From positions 56,482,782-56,546,781 of the forward strand of contig NC_083344.1 in the NCBI RefSeq assembly GCF_019175385.1: a stretch of DNA of 64,000 nt. Direction: 5' to 3'. Numbering within the stretch: the stretch's first letter is position 1; each line of letters opens with the position of its first letter. The notes below the pieces were generated by a model, which saw only the letters and a list, made by a program, of their open reading frames with translations, was not told the DNA's origin and ran no database searches. Shown piece after piece: positions 31,993 to 45,900 of this stretch. The stretch is from Lycium barbarum (Eukaryota; Streptophyta; Magnoliopsida; Solanales; Solanaceae). A program made the position numbers and the translations under genes.

Positions 31993-34910
31993 TGTTATGT
32001 CCCGTGTTTTCGTATAATTGGAAATCGAGAAATAATTACGATTTGTGTGTTAAAAAGGAAAGGATTTAATTTTTGTGAATATGACTATGTTGGTTGTGAA
32101 ATCTTTAAATGCTAAGACCTCGGGAAAGGCCGAGGGTAAATTTGGAATTTCGGAAATTAGTTTCGGGAATTACAAAACGGGACTTTAGCTAATTGGGCCA
32201 AGGAAAAAAATGCAACAAATTGAGGCCCAAACCATGGAAGGGTGGCCGGCCTTGTGTAGGCCCAAAACCCATAGTATTAATGTCATGTGCATAGCACATG
32301 ACTCATATTAGGATATATATCCACAACACCTTGTATTTTTCATTAAATCAACAAAAAAAAATCAAGAACACCCCATAAGAGAGGTTCGGCCGAACCTAGA
32401 AAAAAAAAAAAGAAAATTCCCAAGCTTGGTTAGTGATCCAAAATTCAAAGTTTTCACATATTTGTGGAGTACTCAAGACGCTCTCCGACGTGGTATAAAT
32501 AGTTTGGCACGAGGACGACGTTTTCGACAAGTCGGGTTTTCAAGGAAAGGTAAGAATTTTGCCCTTTTATGTTATAGAATTAATGTGAATGTGTTAAGCA
32601 TTGGAAGTAGATGGAGATCCCGTAATTTTAACGTAAATAGAAAGTCGTGGGTGTGTGTGTGTAGTGTGTTTGGCCGTGAGTTATGGAAGGAAAGAAATGG
32701 TTTGAATTGATCTTGTTCAAGTTGGTATAATGTGTTGTTGTGACCCTTATGTCGTAAATGATTAATTGGTGAATGAAATTGGCGTTGAAAAACGAGTTTT
32801 GGATATTATCGGAAAGCGTATACCCTTGGTATCATTATGTATATCATTGTATATTTAGGGTGCTAGATACTTTAGATATGAACTTATAATGATGTTAATG
32901 AATTCGGAATGAAACGACGTGAGTTAGAATGTTCGTCGTGCACTTTTGATTGTTTTGAAGGATTATGGAACATAATGGATTTTGGTGTAATTTCGGGTAT
33001 GGCTTGAATTGTAGTTAGGTTGTGATTGTATAAGTTTGAATGTGGAAATGAATACAATTATGTAGATGTAGAATTGGAGTTTTGAAAGTTTGAATGGAAG
33101 TTGCCAATTTAGATAACAAAGTGGAATTTTGAAGCTAGAATGGCTTGATTGTTGTTTGTGTTGTTTGTTGATGTGTGGGCTGTTGTTGTTGTTGTATTTT
33201 GAGCCGAGCTAAGTCTCGGGGATGTTATATTTATAGGGGAAGTGCTGCCGAAATTTCGGTAGGCAAATATGGAGTTAAAGGCATTTTTGAGCCTAAGAAT
33301 CTCAATTGGTAACTTTGACCATTTGCAGATTTTTGACGAAACGGGGCGGGACTTTTGGAAGGGCTTACGACGTCTGTGAGGTATGTAAAGCTTCCCAATT
33401 CTTTATTTGGCATATCTTAGTGTGTTAGTTGAATATGAGACCTTCCGGAGCATTTCTGCTCCTCGAAACCCGATCCACAGGAAAGTTACTATTCATTCAA
33501 TCCTATTGAAGCCTAAAGGCTCCCTTTTGGCTAGAATGCCATTATTCGTCCGAAACCTGTCGAAATGTGGTCGGGTAACCTAGAAATGATTATGTATGAC
33601 CCTTGGCATATTACTGCTCGAAAAAGAATATGTTCGCCACCTCACTTCGACTCGAGGTGGGTCCGTTACCCCAAAATGCCCGATTTGCCCTTCGGGCCAT
33701 CTTTGAGAATAGAGTTGAACGTACCACTTCTGATCTTTGGAACATCCTTCCACGGGGTATGTTTGGACTATTCAATGCACTAATCCAGGTTTTGAACTAT
33801 ATGGACCATTTTGGAATCGTTTTGCAAAATGAAACCTTATGTCGACTAAGTATTCGACTATTTTGTAATAGGATATGATTTATGAGTTTACTTTGTTTTG
33901 AAACACTATTTTGAAATACGATTTGCATTTGTTTGCTCACGACTCCGCTCGTGCCTTATTATGACTTCGTTCACCGATTCCCGGGCCGGTTTTGATTCGT
34001 GCGCCTTATGACAATTCGGCCGTATGCTGTGTTACGGTTCCCGAGGCTTCGCCATAGGGCCGGGTTCCGTTTGGAGTTATGCTGTGATATGGCTCGTGAT
34101 GCGATACGCTCACCGATGATTATGATTATGTTCGGGGATGTACGGAGATTTGAAACCTTCTGGTGTTATGCTGTGTGTGGCGCCAGCGTCGGAGTGGCGA
34201 CCACGTTCTTAAGTGTCTGCATGATTTTGTTTGCATAAAATACATGTATATTATTTCGATACAGATTTTGGCATACCAGTTTGTACCCCACTTTGACATT
34301 TGATTTGCTTTCGGTTTTGATCTATAATTCTGTACTCCGTGCTTTACATACTCAGTACATATTTCGTACTGACCCCCTTTCTTCGGGGGCTGCGTTTTAT
34401 GCCCGCATGTGCAGATATCGGTGATCCTCCGCAGTAGGCTTCACTTCTTGCTATTCCGGAGTACTCTTATCCGACCCGGAGTCCACTTTTGGTACAGACT
34501 CTTTTGCTTTGTATATATTTGGGTATTTCTGACTATTTGGGTACGGCGAGGCCCTGTCTCGCCATATGTTTTTGTTTGAGTTTGTAGAGGCCTGTAGTCA
34601 TATATGTGGGGCGAGGGTCCTATGTGTCCATTGTCTGATTTTGCTTTCGGGTCTTAAAGCGGTCTGTTTGATATGATGGCCCCAAATGGCCCTTTTGTAT
34701 ATATTTGTATTTTGACCGGCGATGTCTATTCCGCCGCTTTGTTTGAGTTTGATTTGATATGACCGCTTAAGACATATTTTCGATACAAATTATGTTTGAT
34801 ATAACTTCTTGAAAATTCTGAAATAAGTTTGGATTCGGAAATGAATATGCGATTTGGTCTGGGCACCCAGGTAGGGTGCCAGTCGCGGCCCACGGGGCTG
34901 GGTCGTGACA
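31993..34910 (+). repeat. 5' LTR of element B
   Basis: 2918 bp, TGTTATGTCCCG to GGGTCGTGACA. The first ~0.8 kb differs clearly from A, while the rest is nearly identical to A. Splice-like signals: donor 32550, acceptor 33328, 52-nt block 33329-33380, donor 33381. Hairpin cluster 34353-34408, where the last stem has CGCAT instead of CGCAG. Confidence 0.95.
32282..32320 (+). promoter_or_regulatory. LTR promoter of B: palindrome plus TATA box
   Basis: GTCATGTGC (32282-32290) and GCACATGAC (32294-32302) form a 9-bp inverted repeat around ATA; GGATATATAT follows at 32311-32320. Same arrangement as in A although the surrounding sequence has diverged. A GTGGCCGGCC motif lies about 30 bp upstream. 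Confidence 0.65.
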
Positions 34911-34914
34911 AAAG

Positions 34915-35003
34915 TGGTATCAGAGCGGTTTGTCCTCGGAATGTCTACAGGCCGTGTCTCGTAGAGTCTTGTTTATCGATGTGCTGTGCACCACGTCTAT
35001 AAA
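34915..35003 (+). other. PBS and GTGCAC leader hairpin of B
   Basis: Primer-binding site TGGTATCAGAGC at 34915-34926. Leader hairpin: TTTAT/ATAAA (34972-34976 with 34999-35003), upper stem ATGTG/CACGT with one G-T pair, loop CTGTGCAC with palindrome GTGCAC (34986-34991). Confidence 0.75.
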
Positions 35004-35113
35004 CGGGAAGCTACAGGGCATTTAGGATGTCACTTTCTTTGAAATCTTAGATCGTGCGATAGAGCTGTGCTATTAGGATGATTATGATCTGACTCGCCTT
35101 TGTGTTTGCAGTG

Positions 35114-38100
35114 ATGCCTCCGAAGAAGGCAACGGCGGCCCAGAAGGGCAAGGCGAGGATTGGAGAGACTAGCCAGACACAGCGAGCTACCCGGTCTCGT
35201 GTCTATGATTTACCTGAGGATGTACCTCATTCTGAGGGGTCTGCTACACCCCCACTAGTACAGCCTGGAGCAGGACCTTCAGCAGTTCCAGAGGTCCGCG
35301 TACCCGCACCTGAGACTCCAGCTCCTCAGCCAGGGGCGGAGGATAGGACCCTGAGGGAGGCTGTACAGCTGTTGACTACACTGGTAGCAGGACAGGCTCG
35401 CAGGCGCGGGCGGAGGGACGACGATGATGATGACAGGCGGGACAGCCTGAGAGTTCGGGAGTTTCTGCTATGTGGCCCTCCAGAGTTCTTCGGGTCTAAG
35501 CCCGACGAGGACCCCCACGACTTTATTCGGGGGATGCGACGCTCACTGGACTTGGTCAGGGCTTCAGAGACCGAGTCAGTTGAGCTGGCTTCGCACCGGC
35601 TTCGAGATGTGGCTACCCACTGGTACGAGACTTGGGAGCTGTCTAGGGGAGAGGGTGCCCCTCCAGCCACTTGGGATCAGTTTGTGACAGCCTTCACCCG
35701 CCACTTTTTGCCACCAGAGTTACGGCGGGCTCGGGCTGATCGATTCTTACGTCTTCAGCAGAGGGGTCGGAGTGTTCGCGAGTATAACCTTGAGTTTGAT
35801 TCTCTGGCCCGATATGCACCGGCCGTGGTAGCAGATATGTCCGATCGGATGCACAGATATGTTATGGGATTGGACCGGTATTTGGTTGATAGTTGTATGG
35901 CAGTGTCATTGCAGGCAGACATGGACATTTCCCGGCTTCAGGCCTATGCGATGGGTATGGAGGACCGTCGCAGATCTGATCCTGCTGGCAGAGATCGAGA
36001 TAGGAGGCCGCCCAAGAGGGCTAGATCCGTGGGTTATTCAGGGGATTCTCGAGGCGGACAGCCTCAGCAGCAGCAGCAGTCTGACAGATATTTTCCTCCT
36101 TCCGGCCGGGGTACTCAGTCAGGTAGCCGGAGATTCGACAGTACGGGACCGTCTGGGGCCGGTCAGAGCTCCAGAGCGGCAGGATCGCAGGTATCCAGGG
36201 GTCCCAGTCAGGCCAGACCACCTAGACCCCGTTGTCCACATTGCGGGAAGTCACATCCCGGGGAGTGTTACCGAGCGACGGGAGCTTGTTTTTCTTGTGG
36301 CGGTCAGGGCCACTTTATGAGAGATTGTCCATTGGCTAGCGGTTCTGGTAGTGCTGCTCAGCAGACAGGGTCAGCCGCCGGTTCCTCTTCTGCTCCATCA
36401 GTTGCACGCCCTGGAGGGCGAGGTATTTCAGCACCGGCAGGACGCGGTCGAGGCCGCGGTGGCACATCAGGTTCTAGCGGTCCCTCGAACCGCATATATG
36501 CTTTGGCCAGCCGCCAGGACCAGGAGGCTTCGCCAAACGTCGTCACAGGTACATTGCTGGTTTTCTCCAGATCTGTATATGCATTGATTGACCCTGGTTC
36601 TACTTTATCGTATATTTCCCCGCTCGTTGCTAGTAAGATTGGGATAGTGTCTGAGCCTATAGAACCGTTTGAGGTAGCTACGCCAATTGGGGATTTTATT
36701 GTAGCAAGACAGATTTATAAGGATTGTTTTGTGACCATTTATGATCGTAGCACTAAGGCTGACTTGATAGAGTTAGACATGCTCGAGTTTGATGTCATTA
36801 TGGGTATGGACTGGTTGTCTTCCTGTTATGCTAATGTCGACTACCAGAAAAAGGTAGTCCGTTTTCAGTTTCCCGGGGAACCAGTCATAGAGTGGTTCGG
36901 ATCTACTGCATCGCCGAGGGGTAAGTTTATTTCATACCTCAAGGCTAAGAAGATGATCCAGAACGGGTATATCTATCATTTGGTTCGTGTGCACGATACT
37001 GCCGCGGAGGTACCTACCCTTCAGTCTGTTCCGGTCGTCAGCGAGTTTCCAGATGTCTTTCCTGAAGAGCTTCCTGGCCTTCCGCCTGAGCGGGAGATTG
37101 ATTTTACTATTGAGTTGATGCCGGATACACAGCCTATATCCATTCCTCCGTACAGGATGGCACCAGCTGAGTTGAAGGAGTTGAAGGAGCAGCTGAAAGA
37201 TTTGCTGGATAAGGGTTTTATCAGGCCCAGTACATCACCCTGGGGGGCGCCGGTATTGTTTGTCAGGAAGAAAGATGGGTCATTGCGGATGTGTATCGAC
37301 TACCGGCAGCTGAATAAGGTGACTATTAAGAACAAATATCCCCTCCCCCGGATTGATGATTTGTTTGACCAGCTGCAGGGTGCTAGACATTTTTCAAAGA
37401 TAGATCTGCGTTCTTGTTACCATCAGGTGCGAGTACGGGAGTCAGAAATCCCGAAGACTGCTTTCAGGACTCGGTACGGGCATTATGAGTTCAGAGTTAT
37501 GTCTTTCGGGCTGACTAATGCTCCAGCAGTATTTATGGATCTGATGAACCGGGTATTTTGGCCTTTCCTGGATATGTTTGTTATTGTGTTTATTGACGAT
37601 ATTCTGATTTACTCGCGATCAGTCGAAGAGCATTCAGATCATTTGAGGACGGTACTTGACATCCTCCGTCAGCAGAAGTTATATGCTAAATTCTCTAAGT
37701 GTGAGTTCTGGTTGACTTCTGTGGCATTCTTGGGCCATATTGTCGGCGCAGATGGTATTCGGGTTGACACGCAGAAGATTGAGGCTGTGCAGAATTGGCC
37801 CAGGCCTACTACACCGACAGAGGTGCGTAGTTTTCTTGGATTGGCTGGGTATTACCGCAGGTTCGTGGAGGATTTCTCTTCTATTTCAGCACCACTGACG
37901 AAGCTTACCCAGAAAGCAGCAAAATTCCAGTGGACAGGTGCTTGCGAGCGTAGCTTTCAGATGCTGAAGGAGAGATTGATTACAGCACCAGTTTTGGCTC
38001 TTCCAGAGGGATCTGACGGGTATGTTGTCTATTGTGACGCCTCTGGTATTGGGATAGGATGTGTATTGATGCAGCACGGTCGAGTCATAGCCTATGCTTC

Positions 38101-39893
38101 CCGGCAGCTTAGACCGCACGAGAAGAACTATCCCACTCATGATCTTGAGTTGGCCGCGGTGATTCATGCTTTGAAGATTTGGCGGCATTATTTATATGGG
38201 GTCCATGTTGATATCTATACGGACCATAAGAGTCTCCAGTATATTTTCAGACAGAAGGAACTAAATTTGCGGCAGCGGAGATGGCTTGAGTTACTAAAGG
38301 ATTACGACGTTGATATTTTGTACCATCCGGGGAAAGCCAACGTGGTAGCCGATGCGCTTAGCCGCAAGTCCGTGGGCAGTCTGGCTGATGTTCCATCTGA
38401 TAAGAGAGATTTGGTTCGTGATATTCATCAGCTGGCCAGCCTCGGAGTTCGTTTGGTGGATTCTGGAGATTCTGGGATTTCTGTCCGTCCAGTTGCTGAG
38501 TCATCTATTATTCAGGAGGTAAAGCAGCGCCAGTTTGAGGATCCTCTTTTGATTCAGTACAGAGATGTGGCCCTTAGTAAATCAAAGACTCAGTTTGAGA
38601 TCTCGCCTGACGGAGTATTATTATATGACGGCAGATTCTGTGTACCGGACGTTGTGGGCTTACGGCGGCAGATTATGGGCGAGGCCCATAATGCACGATA
38701 TTCTGTCCATCCTGGTTCCACTAAAATGTACCGGGACCTCAGGTGTTTGTATTGGTGGGACGGCATGAAGAAAGATATTGCTGAGTTTGTTAGTCAGTGC
38801 CCGAACTGCCAGCAAGTTAAGATCGAGCATCAGAAGCCCGGTGGATTATTACAGGAGATGGAAATTCCAGCCTGGAAGTGGGAGATGATTAATATGGATT
38901 TTGTTGTTGGATTACCGCGCACTCCACGCAGGTACGACTCTATCTGGGTTGTTGTTGACAGGCTAACGAAATCAGCCCATTTCCTTCCAGTTCGGACTAC
39001 TTATTCGGCTGAGGACTATGCCAGATTGTACATCAGAGAGATAGTCAGACTTCACGGAGTCCCGATATCTATTATTACTGACCGAGGTACCCAGTTTACA
39101 GCAAATTTCTGGAGGTCATTTCAGGAGGGATTAGGGACTCAGGTGAGTCTCAGTACAGCTTTTCACCCTCAGTCCGACGGGCAGGCCGAGCGCACTATTC
39201 AGACGCTCGAAGATATGCAGCATCCAGATGGCTCCGTACGAAGCCCTGTATGGCAGGAAATGCAGATCTCCTATTGGTTGGTTTGACGTGGGCGAAACTA
39301 AGCTGATTGGGCCAGATGTGATCCAGGAAGCTGTAGATAAGGTAAAGCTTATTCGAGAGCGATTATTGGCTGCTCAGAGTCGACAGAAAGCTTATGCAGA
39401 TAGACGACGTCGACCGTTAGAGTTCCGGATTGGCGACTGGGTATTCCTGAAGGTGTCGCCCATGAAGGGTGTCATGAGATTCGGTAAAAAGGGTAAGCTG
39501 AGCCCCCGGTACATTGGACCGTATCAGATCGTGCGAAAGATAGGCGAGGTCGCCTATGAGCTAGACTTACCATCCGACTTGGAGGCCGTACACCCGGTGT
39601 TTCATGTGTCTATGTTGCGGAAATGTATTGGTGATCCTGCCAGGATATTCCCAGTAGATGACATTCAGGTGACGGAGCAGTTATCTTATGACGAGCAGCC
39701 TATATCTATTCTGGATGGACAGGTGCGGAGACTACGCACTAAAGAAGTGCCCTCCGTCAAAGTCCTATGGCGCAACAATAATCGGGAGAAGATGACTTGG
39801 GAGGCGGAGGAGGAGATGAAGAAGAAATATCCCCACCTGTTTCCGACATCCACAGGTAATCTAATTTCTTTTTCAGTTTGTTGTGTTGATTGA
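35114..39893 (+). pseudogene. gag-pol: Gag-pol of element B, frameshifted in integrase
   Basis: Reads openly from the same ATG as A through Gag, intact zinc knuckle (CFSC...His400 (CAC)...C), protease DPGS, reverse transcriptase FIDD, RNase H and the integrase DDE residues. At 39217/39218, 86 bp present in A (8586-8671) are missing. The frame then ends at 39286; the remaining integrase and chromodomain continue in another frame (39228-39893). The lost segment follows the catalytic Glu. A further oddity is LRSCYHQ in reverse transcriptase where A has LRSGYHQ. Protein from this copy could supply Gag, protease and reverse transcriptase but not a whole integrase. Confidence 0.95.
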
Positions 39894-39967
39894 TAAAATG
39901 AACTATGTATGTCATTATTAAAAAGGGACACTCCTGCCTTGATCACAAGACCTTATAAGATTAATCT

Positions 39968-40003
39968 AACATTCGGGGACGAATGTTCTTAAGGGGGGGA
40001 GAA
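39968..40003 (+). other. Pre-PPT hairpin and polypurine tract of B
   Basis: AACATTCG/CGAATGTT (39968-39975 with 39980-39987, loop GGGA), then AAGGGGGGGAGAA (39991-40003) against the 3' LTR. Confidence 0.85.
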
Positions 40004-42912
40004 TGTTATGTCCCGTGTTTTCGTATAATTGGAAATCGAGAAATAATTACGATTTGTGTGTTAAAAAGGAAAGGATTTAATTTTTGTGAATATGACTATG
40101 TTGGTTGTGAAATCTTTAAATGCTAAGACCTCGGGAAAGGCCGAGGGTAAATTTGGAATTTCGGAAATTAGTTTCGGGAATTACAAAACGGGACTTTAGC
40201 TAATTGGGCCAAGGAAAAAAAATGCAACAAATTGAGGCCCAAACCATGGAAGGGTGGCCGGCCTTGTGTAGGCCCAAAACCCATAGTATTAATGTCATGT
40301 GCATAGCACATGACTCATATTAGGATATATATCCACAACACCTTGTATTTTTCATTAAATCAACAAAAAAAAATCAAGAACACCCCATAAGAGAGGTTCG
40401 GCCGAACCTAGAAAAAAAAAAAAAGAAAATTCCCAAGCTTGGTTAGTGATCCAAAATTCAAAGTTTTCACATATTTGTGGAGTACTCAAGACGCTCTCCG
40501 ACGTGGTATAAATAGTTTGGCACGAGGACGACGTTTTCGACAAGTCGGGTTTTCAAGGAAAGGTAAGAATTTTGCCCTTTTATGTTATAGAATTAATGTG
40601 AATGTGTTAAGCATTGGAAGTAGATGGAGATCCCGTAATTTTAACGTAAATAGAAAGTCGTGGGTGTGTGTGTGTAGTGTGTTTGGCCGTGAGTTATGGA
40701 AGGAAAGAAATGGTTTGAATTGATCTTGTTCAAGTTGGTATAATGTGTTGTTGTGACCCTTATGTCGTAAATGATTAATTGGTGAATGAAATTGGCGTTG
40801 AAAAACGAGTTTTGGATATTATCGGAAAGCGTATACCCTTGGTATCATTATGTATATCATTGTATATTTAGGGTGCTAGATACTTTAGATATGAACTTAT
40901 AATGATGTTAATGAATTCGGAATGAAACGACGTGAGTTAGAATGTTCGTCGTGCACTTTTGATTGTTTTGAAGGATTATGGAACATAATGGATTTTGGTG
41001 TAATTTCGGGTATGGCTTGAATTGTAGTTAGGTTGTGATTGTATAAGTTTGAATGTGGAAATGAATACAATTATGTAGATGTAGAATTGGAGTTTTGAAA
41101 GTTTGAATGGAAGTTGCCAATTTAGATAACAAAGTGGAATTTTGAAGCTAGAATGGCTTGATTGTTGTTTGTGTTGTTTGTTGATGTGTGGGCTGTTGTT
41201 GTTGTTGTATTTTGAGCCGAGCTAAGTCTCGGGGATGTTAGATTTATAGGGGAAGTGCTGCCGAAATTTCGGTAGGCAAATATGGAGTTAAAGGCATTTT
41301 TGAGCCTAAGAATCTCAATTGGTAACTTTGACCATTTGCAGATTTTTGACGAAACGGGGCGGGACTTTTGGAAGGGCTTACGACGTCTGTGAGGTATGTA
41401 AAGCTTCCCAATTCTTTATTTGGCATATCTTAGTGTGTTAGTTGAATATGAGACCTTCCGGAGCATTTCTGCTCCTCGAAACCCGATCCACAGGAAAGTT
41501 ACTATTCATTCAATCCTATTGAAGCCTAAAGGCTCCCTTTTGGCTAGAATGCCATTATTCGTCCGAAACCTGTCGAAATGTGGTCGGGTAACCTAGAAAT
41601 GATTATGTATGACCCTTGGCATATTACTGCTCGAAAAAGAATATGTTCGCCACCTCACTTCGACTCGAGGTGGGTCCGTTACCCTAAAATGCCCGATTTG
41701 CCCTTCGGGCCATCTTTGAGAATAGAGTTGAACGTACCACTTCTGATCTTTGGAACATCCTTCCACGGGGTATGTTTGGACTATTCAATGCACTAATCCA
41801 GGTTTTGAACTATATGGACCATTTTGCAAAATGAAACCTTATGTCGACTAAGTATTCGACTATTTTGTAATAGGATATGATTTATGAGTTTACTTTGTTT
41901 TGAAACACTATTTTGAAATACGATTTGCATTTGTTTGCTCACGACTCCGCTCGTGCCTTATTATGACTTCGTTCACCGGTTCCCGGGCCGGTTTTGATTC
42001 GTGCGCCTTATGACAATTCGGCCGTATGCTGTGTTACGGTTCCCGAGGCTTCGCCATAGGGTCGGGTTCCGTTTGGAGTTATGCTGTGATATGGCTCGTG
42101 ATGCGATACGCTCACCGATGATTATGATTATGTTCGGGGATGTACGGAGATTTGAAACCTTCTGGTGTTATGCTGTGTGTGGCGCCAGCGTCGGAGTGGC
42201 GACCACGTTCTTAAGCGTCTGCATGATTTTGTTTGCATAAAATACATGTATATTATTTCGATACAGATTTTGGCATACCAGTTTGTACCCCACTTTGACA
42301 TTTGATTTGCTTTCGGTTTTGATCTATAATTCTGTACTCCGTGCTTTACATACTCAGTACATATTTCGTACTGACCCCCTTTCTTCGGGGGCTGCGTTTT
42401 ATGCCCGCAGGTGCAGATATCGGTGATCCTCCGCAGTAGGCTTCACTTCTTGCTATTCCGGAGTACTCTTATCCGACCCGGAGTCCACTTTTGGTACAGA
42501 CTCTTTTGCTTTGTATATATTTGGGTATTTCTGACTATTTGGGTACGGCGGGGCCCTGTCTCGCCATATGTTTTTGTTTGAGTTTGTAGAGGCCTGTAGT
42601 CATATATGTGGGGCGAGGGTCCTATGTGTCCATTGTCTGATTTTGCTTTCGGGTCTTAAAGCGGTCTGTTTGATATGATGGCCCCAAATGGCCCTTTTGT
42701 ATATATTTGTATTTTGACCGGCGATGTCTATTCCGCCGCTTTGTTTGAGTTTGATTTGATATGACCGCTTAAGACATATTTTCGATACAAATTATGTTTG
42801 ATATAACTTCTTGAAAATTCTGAAATAAGTTTGGATTCGGAAATGAATATGCGATTTGGTCTGGGCACCCAGGTAGGGTGCCAGTCGCGGCCCACGGGGC
42901 TGGGTCGTGACA
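40004..42912 (+). repeat. 3' LTR of element B
   Basis: 2909 bp, nearly identical to the 5' LTR apart from about 8 substitutions, an 11-bp loss near 41826 and two length changes in A-runs. Promoter palindrome 40294-40314; hairpin cluster 42355-42410 intact. Confidence 0.95.
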
Positions 42913-42917
42913 CTGGA

Positions 42918-45900
42918 GGATCACCAAATCGATTATCCGTACCTGCGGAGATGAAACGCAACCCCCGAAGAAAGGGGGGGTCAGTACGAGATATGTACTG
43001 AGTATATAAAGCATGAAATACAATAAAGAGGATCATGACTGAATTAGAGATTATAGGAGACAAGTATGACATCCAAAATACCAATACACTTGCCTTATGA
43101 AACGTAAAACATGCATGTCAATATCATATATCCGGCCCATTATGGGACTCGGTGAATAAATTCATCACATACTATCCTTGGCGCCATAATCACATCATCA
43201 TATCATCATATCATCATCATAGATATATATATATACCGTATCCGGCCCTCTAGTGAGGGACTCGGTGAGCAATGCAGTGACACTGTGCACGAGAACATAC
43301 CCGGCTCGGGACTCAGTGAAAGATACATTACGACATGCACGAGTAGAGTAGTAAGCAACCACATATAAACTAAACCATCATCCGAGACTCAATAGAATAA
43401 ATAGAATGAATTAACACTTGAGTATCAATGGCGACAGTCGTATCAAGTATTCCTCGAATGTCATTATGGATTGTGTCAAATAGAGCTTCAGGAGTCATGG
43501 ACACGTATCAAAACCATATGAAATAGCTTATAGAAATCAAAAACATTAACCATCCTAGTGTCTCTAAAAGTAGGAGCTTATACATTCGTCGTTTACTCGT
43601 TTCATATAAATCATGCCAAAAAGAAAGAAGGGTTAGCTTTACATACCTTGTCGCTTCTCATGTTAACCATAACTTAGGTCTTGGGCTTCGCCAATCTACA
43701 AACAATACAAAATATGCCAAAAATCAAATTAGGATACTCTTTCAAACCAATCCTTAATTACTTAGAAATCTAACGATATTCGGGTAGCATCTTCCTTAAG
43801 CCTAATAATCCTTATGATTCCAATTTAGCCAAAATATTAATCCCAATACCAACATCAATATCAACAAATACATATTCAAATAGAATCAAATCCATTCTTA
43901 AATCACTTACCAAACAACCCAATATACATTCCTACACCAATGCTTGCATACACTTCTTTATTTCCGTATATACATACTGTAACAACAAACATAACAACAA
44001 CAACTACAGCCAATTCCACGATATTCCAGCCCCCAAAATAATTCATAACAACCACTAAACAGCCCACATGATAACAACAACAATTTATCCGATTTCCCAC
44101 AATTAATTTTGTAGTTCTCATCCCACAATTTAGCGATGACCTGGAAGAATTTAAATATACCTAAGAGAGGAAGATTATTACCTTATGTGCCAAGAACTAC
44201 TCTTTTTTCCATCTTACTTCACTTTAAGGAAAGCCCGGATTCAACAACGTGACACAAAGGGAACAGCGAGATCGAAGTGGTTTGCAAAACCCGTGCGTTG
44301 TTCTTGATAAAAATCATACCATGCTCCGTTAGAATTGCAACTCACGTTGCTACTATATCAATAAAAAGTTGTGTTGCTGTCATAGGGATAGAAGTCACGT
44401 TAATGTCCTTCCCAAAATAGAAATATATAAGATTGGACATGTATACTTTTGTTGCTGCCCCAAAGTAGAAACACACGTACAACCTCTCCAAAATGGAAAT
44501 ATATTTCTGTACTTGCATAATTTTGTTCCTGCCCCAAACCTTAGTCGTACAGGACATATTATCTCTAATTCATATAGCAACCAAGTTTTTCTTAATGGAA
44601 TGTGGATCCTACAATAAATGATGACCTTGCAAATAAATTCCAAAAGGTTGCCACCTAACCACCTTATTCTTAGCATAGTCATTAGCTAGTTATTTCCCTT
44701 GATTACACATGCATACCCCCAATTGACACCTATCCATGTACTGATAATTAATACCATTATTAATTCCTTGCTTTCCCACTAAAAATTCAATTTTTAACCA
44801 ATTAGCCACATAATTAATTTCTTGATCCAATTCACTTTAATACCAATTATTTTTAATACACTTCGTATATTCAGTATCCTAATCATGTCGTATAACATAA
44901 TTTCCGTCCATGACAATGTTTATATAACCCACAAAACAGTCTAACAAACAGCCCATGAGCCAACAACAACATCAAATACAATTTACGGTATAATTTTCGT
45001 ATTTCTCGTCCCACAATTTAGCTATGACTTCAATGAATTTAAATATACTAAGAAGAGGATAATTCTTAACTTATATACCAAGAAATGATCTTCTTCCACT
45101 TTACTTCCCTTCGAAAAAATCTCCAAATTTTCTATCATCCGGAGAAAATCGACATGAGCGTAATCTCTACTACGTCGTTCTTCACATTTTGCTTCAATGC
45201 AAGGAAAGTTCCCTTCTGCCTCAATCGTTGTTGCAAGTTTTGCTAGTAAAAAAATTTATCCAAAGTGGGACGAGAGGAAATTAGTATGAATATACCTGCT
45301 GCCTAATTTAGGATGTTGTAGCCCTTACTCTTTCTATTTTTGGAGCTACTAAATAAGGACATCAAATATATTTCTTTTGGTGGAATGTGGGGTCTGCCCC
45401 CCAAATATCTATTTTATTTCTTACCCATAATGGATGTCCAAAAACGTGTCACCTACCAGAATATCAACTTAGTATTAGTCATATATTGGTCATATGACTC
45501 TTGCTTATCATAGTCCCACGTGGACATGGAAATGCACTCACTTGTCCCCTTAATTTTCTAATTGAATCACTTTATCTCCCACTCTTATTGGTAATTAATT
45601 TCTATTCACCGTTATCATACTTTTTAAGTCTTAAATCATTTTGGGAATTCATTCCTCGTATACACCGAGTTCTTGATCCTCATGCTTGAATATAACTAAA
45701 TTTTCCGGACTCGGATAAATTTACTCATGTTGGACGATTAAATTTTCTAGTTCAAAAATACGGGATATTATAGCTTGGACCGTATTTCATTCAAATAAAT
45801 TTTGAACCTCGATGAAACTTATTTTCTTCGATTGGTTTAACTTCAAATCCTTACGATACATGTGTACCATCACTTTAACCACCTATAAGCTTAGGGGATA

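Larger units (their letters stand above)
31993..42912 (+). mobile_element. Element B: young chromovirus with disabled integrase
   Basis: A 10.92-kb Tekay element, near-twin of A in coding and downstream LTR sequence. Perfect TSD CTGGA (31988-31992 and 42913-42917). By eye the LTRs differ at about 8 substitutions plus three indels, about 0.3%. The uninterrupted homologous site in the other C LTR reads CTGCA, which confirms the insertion point. Gag-pol carries an 86-bp deletion in integrase. Confidence 0.95.
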
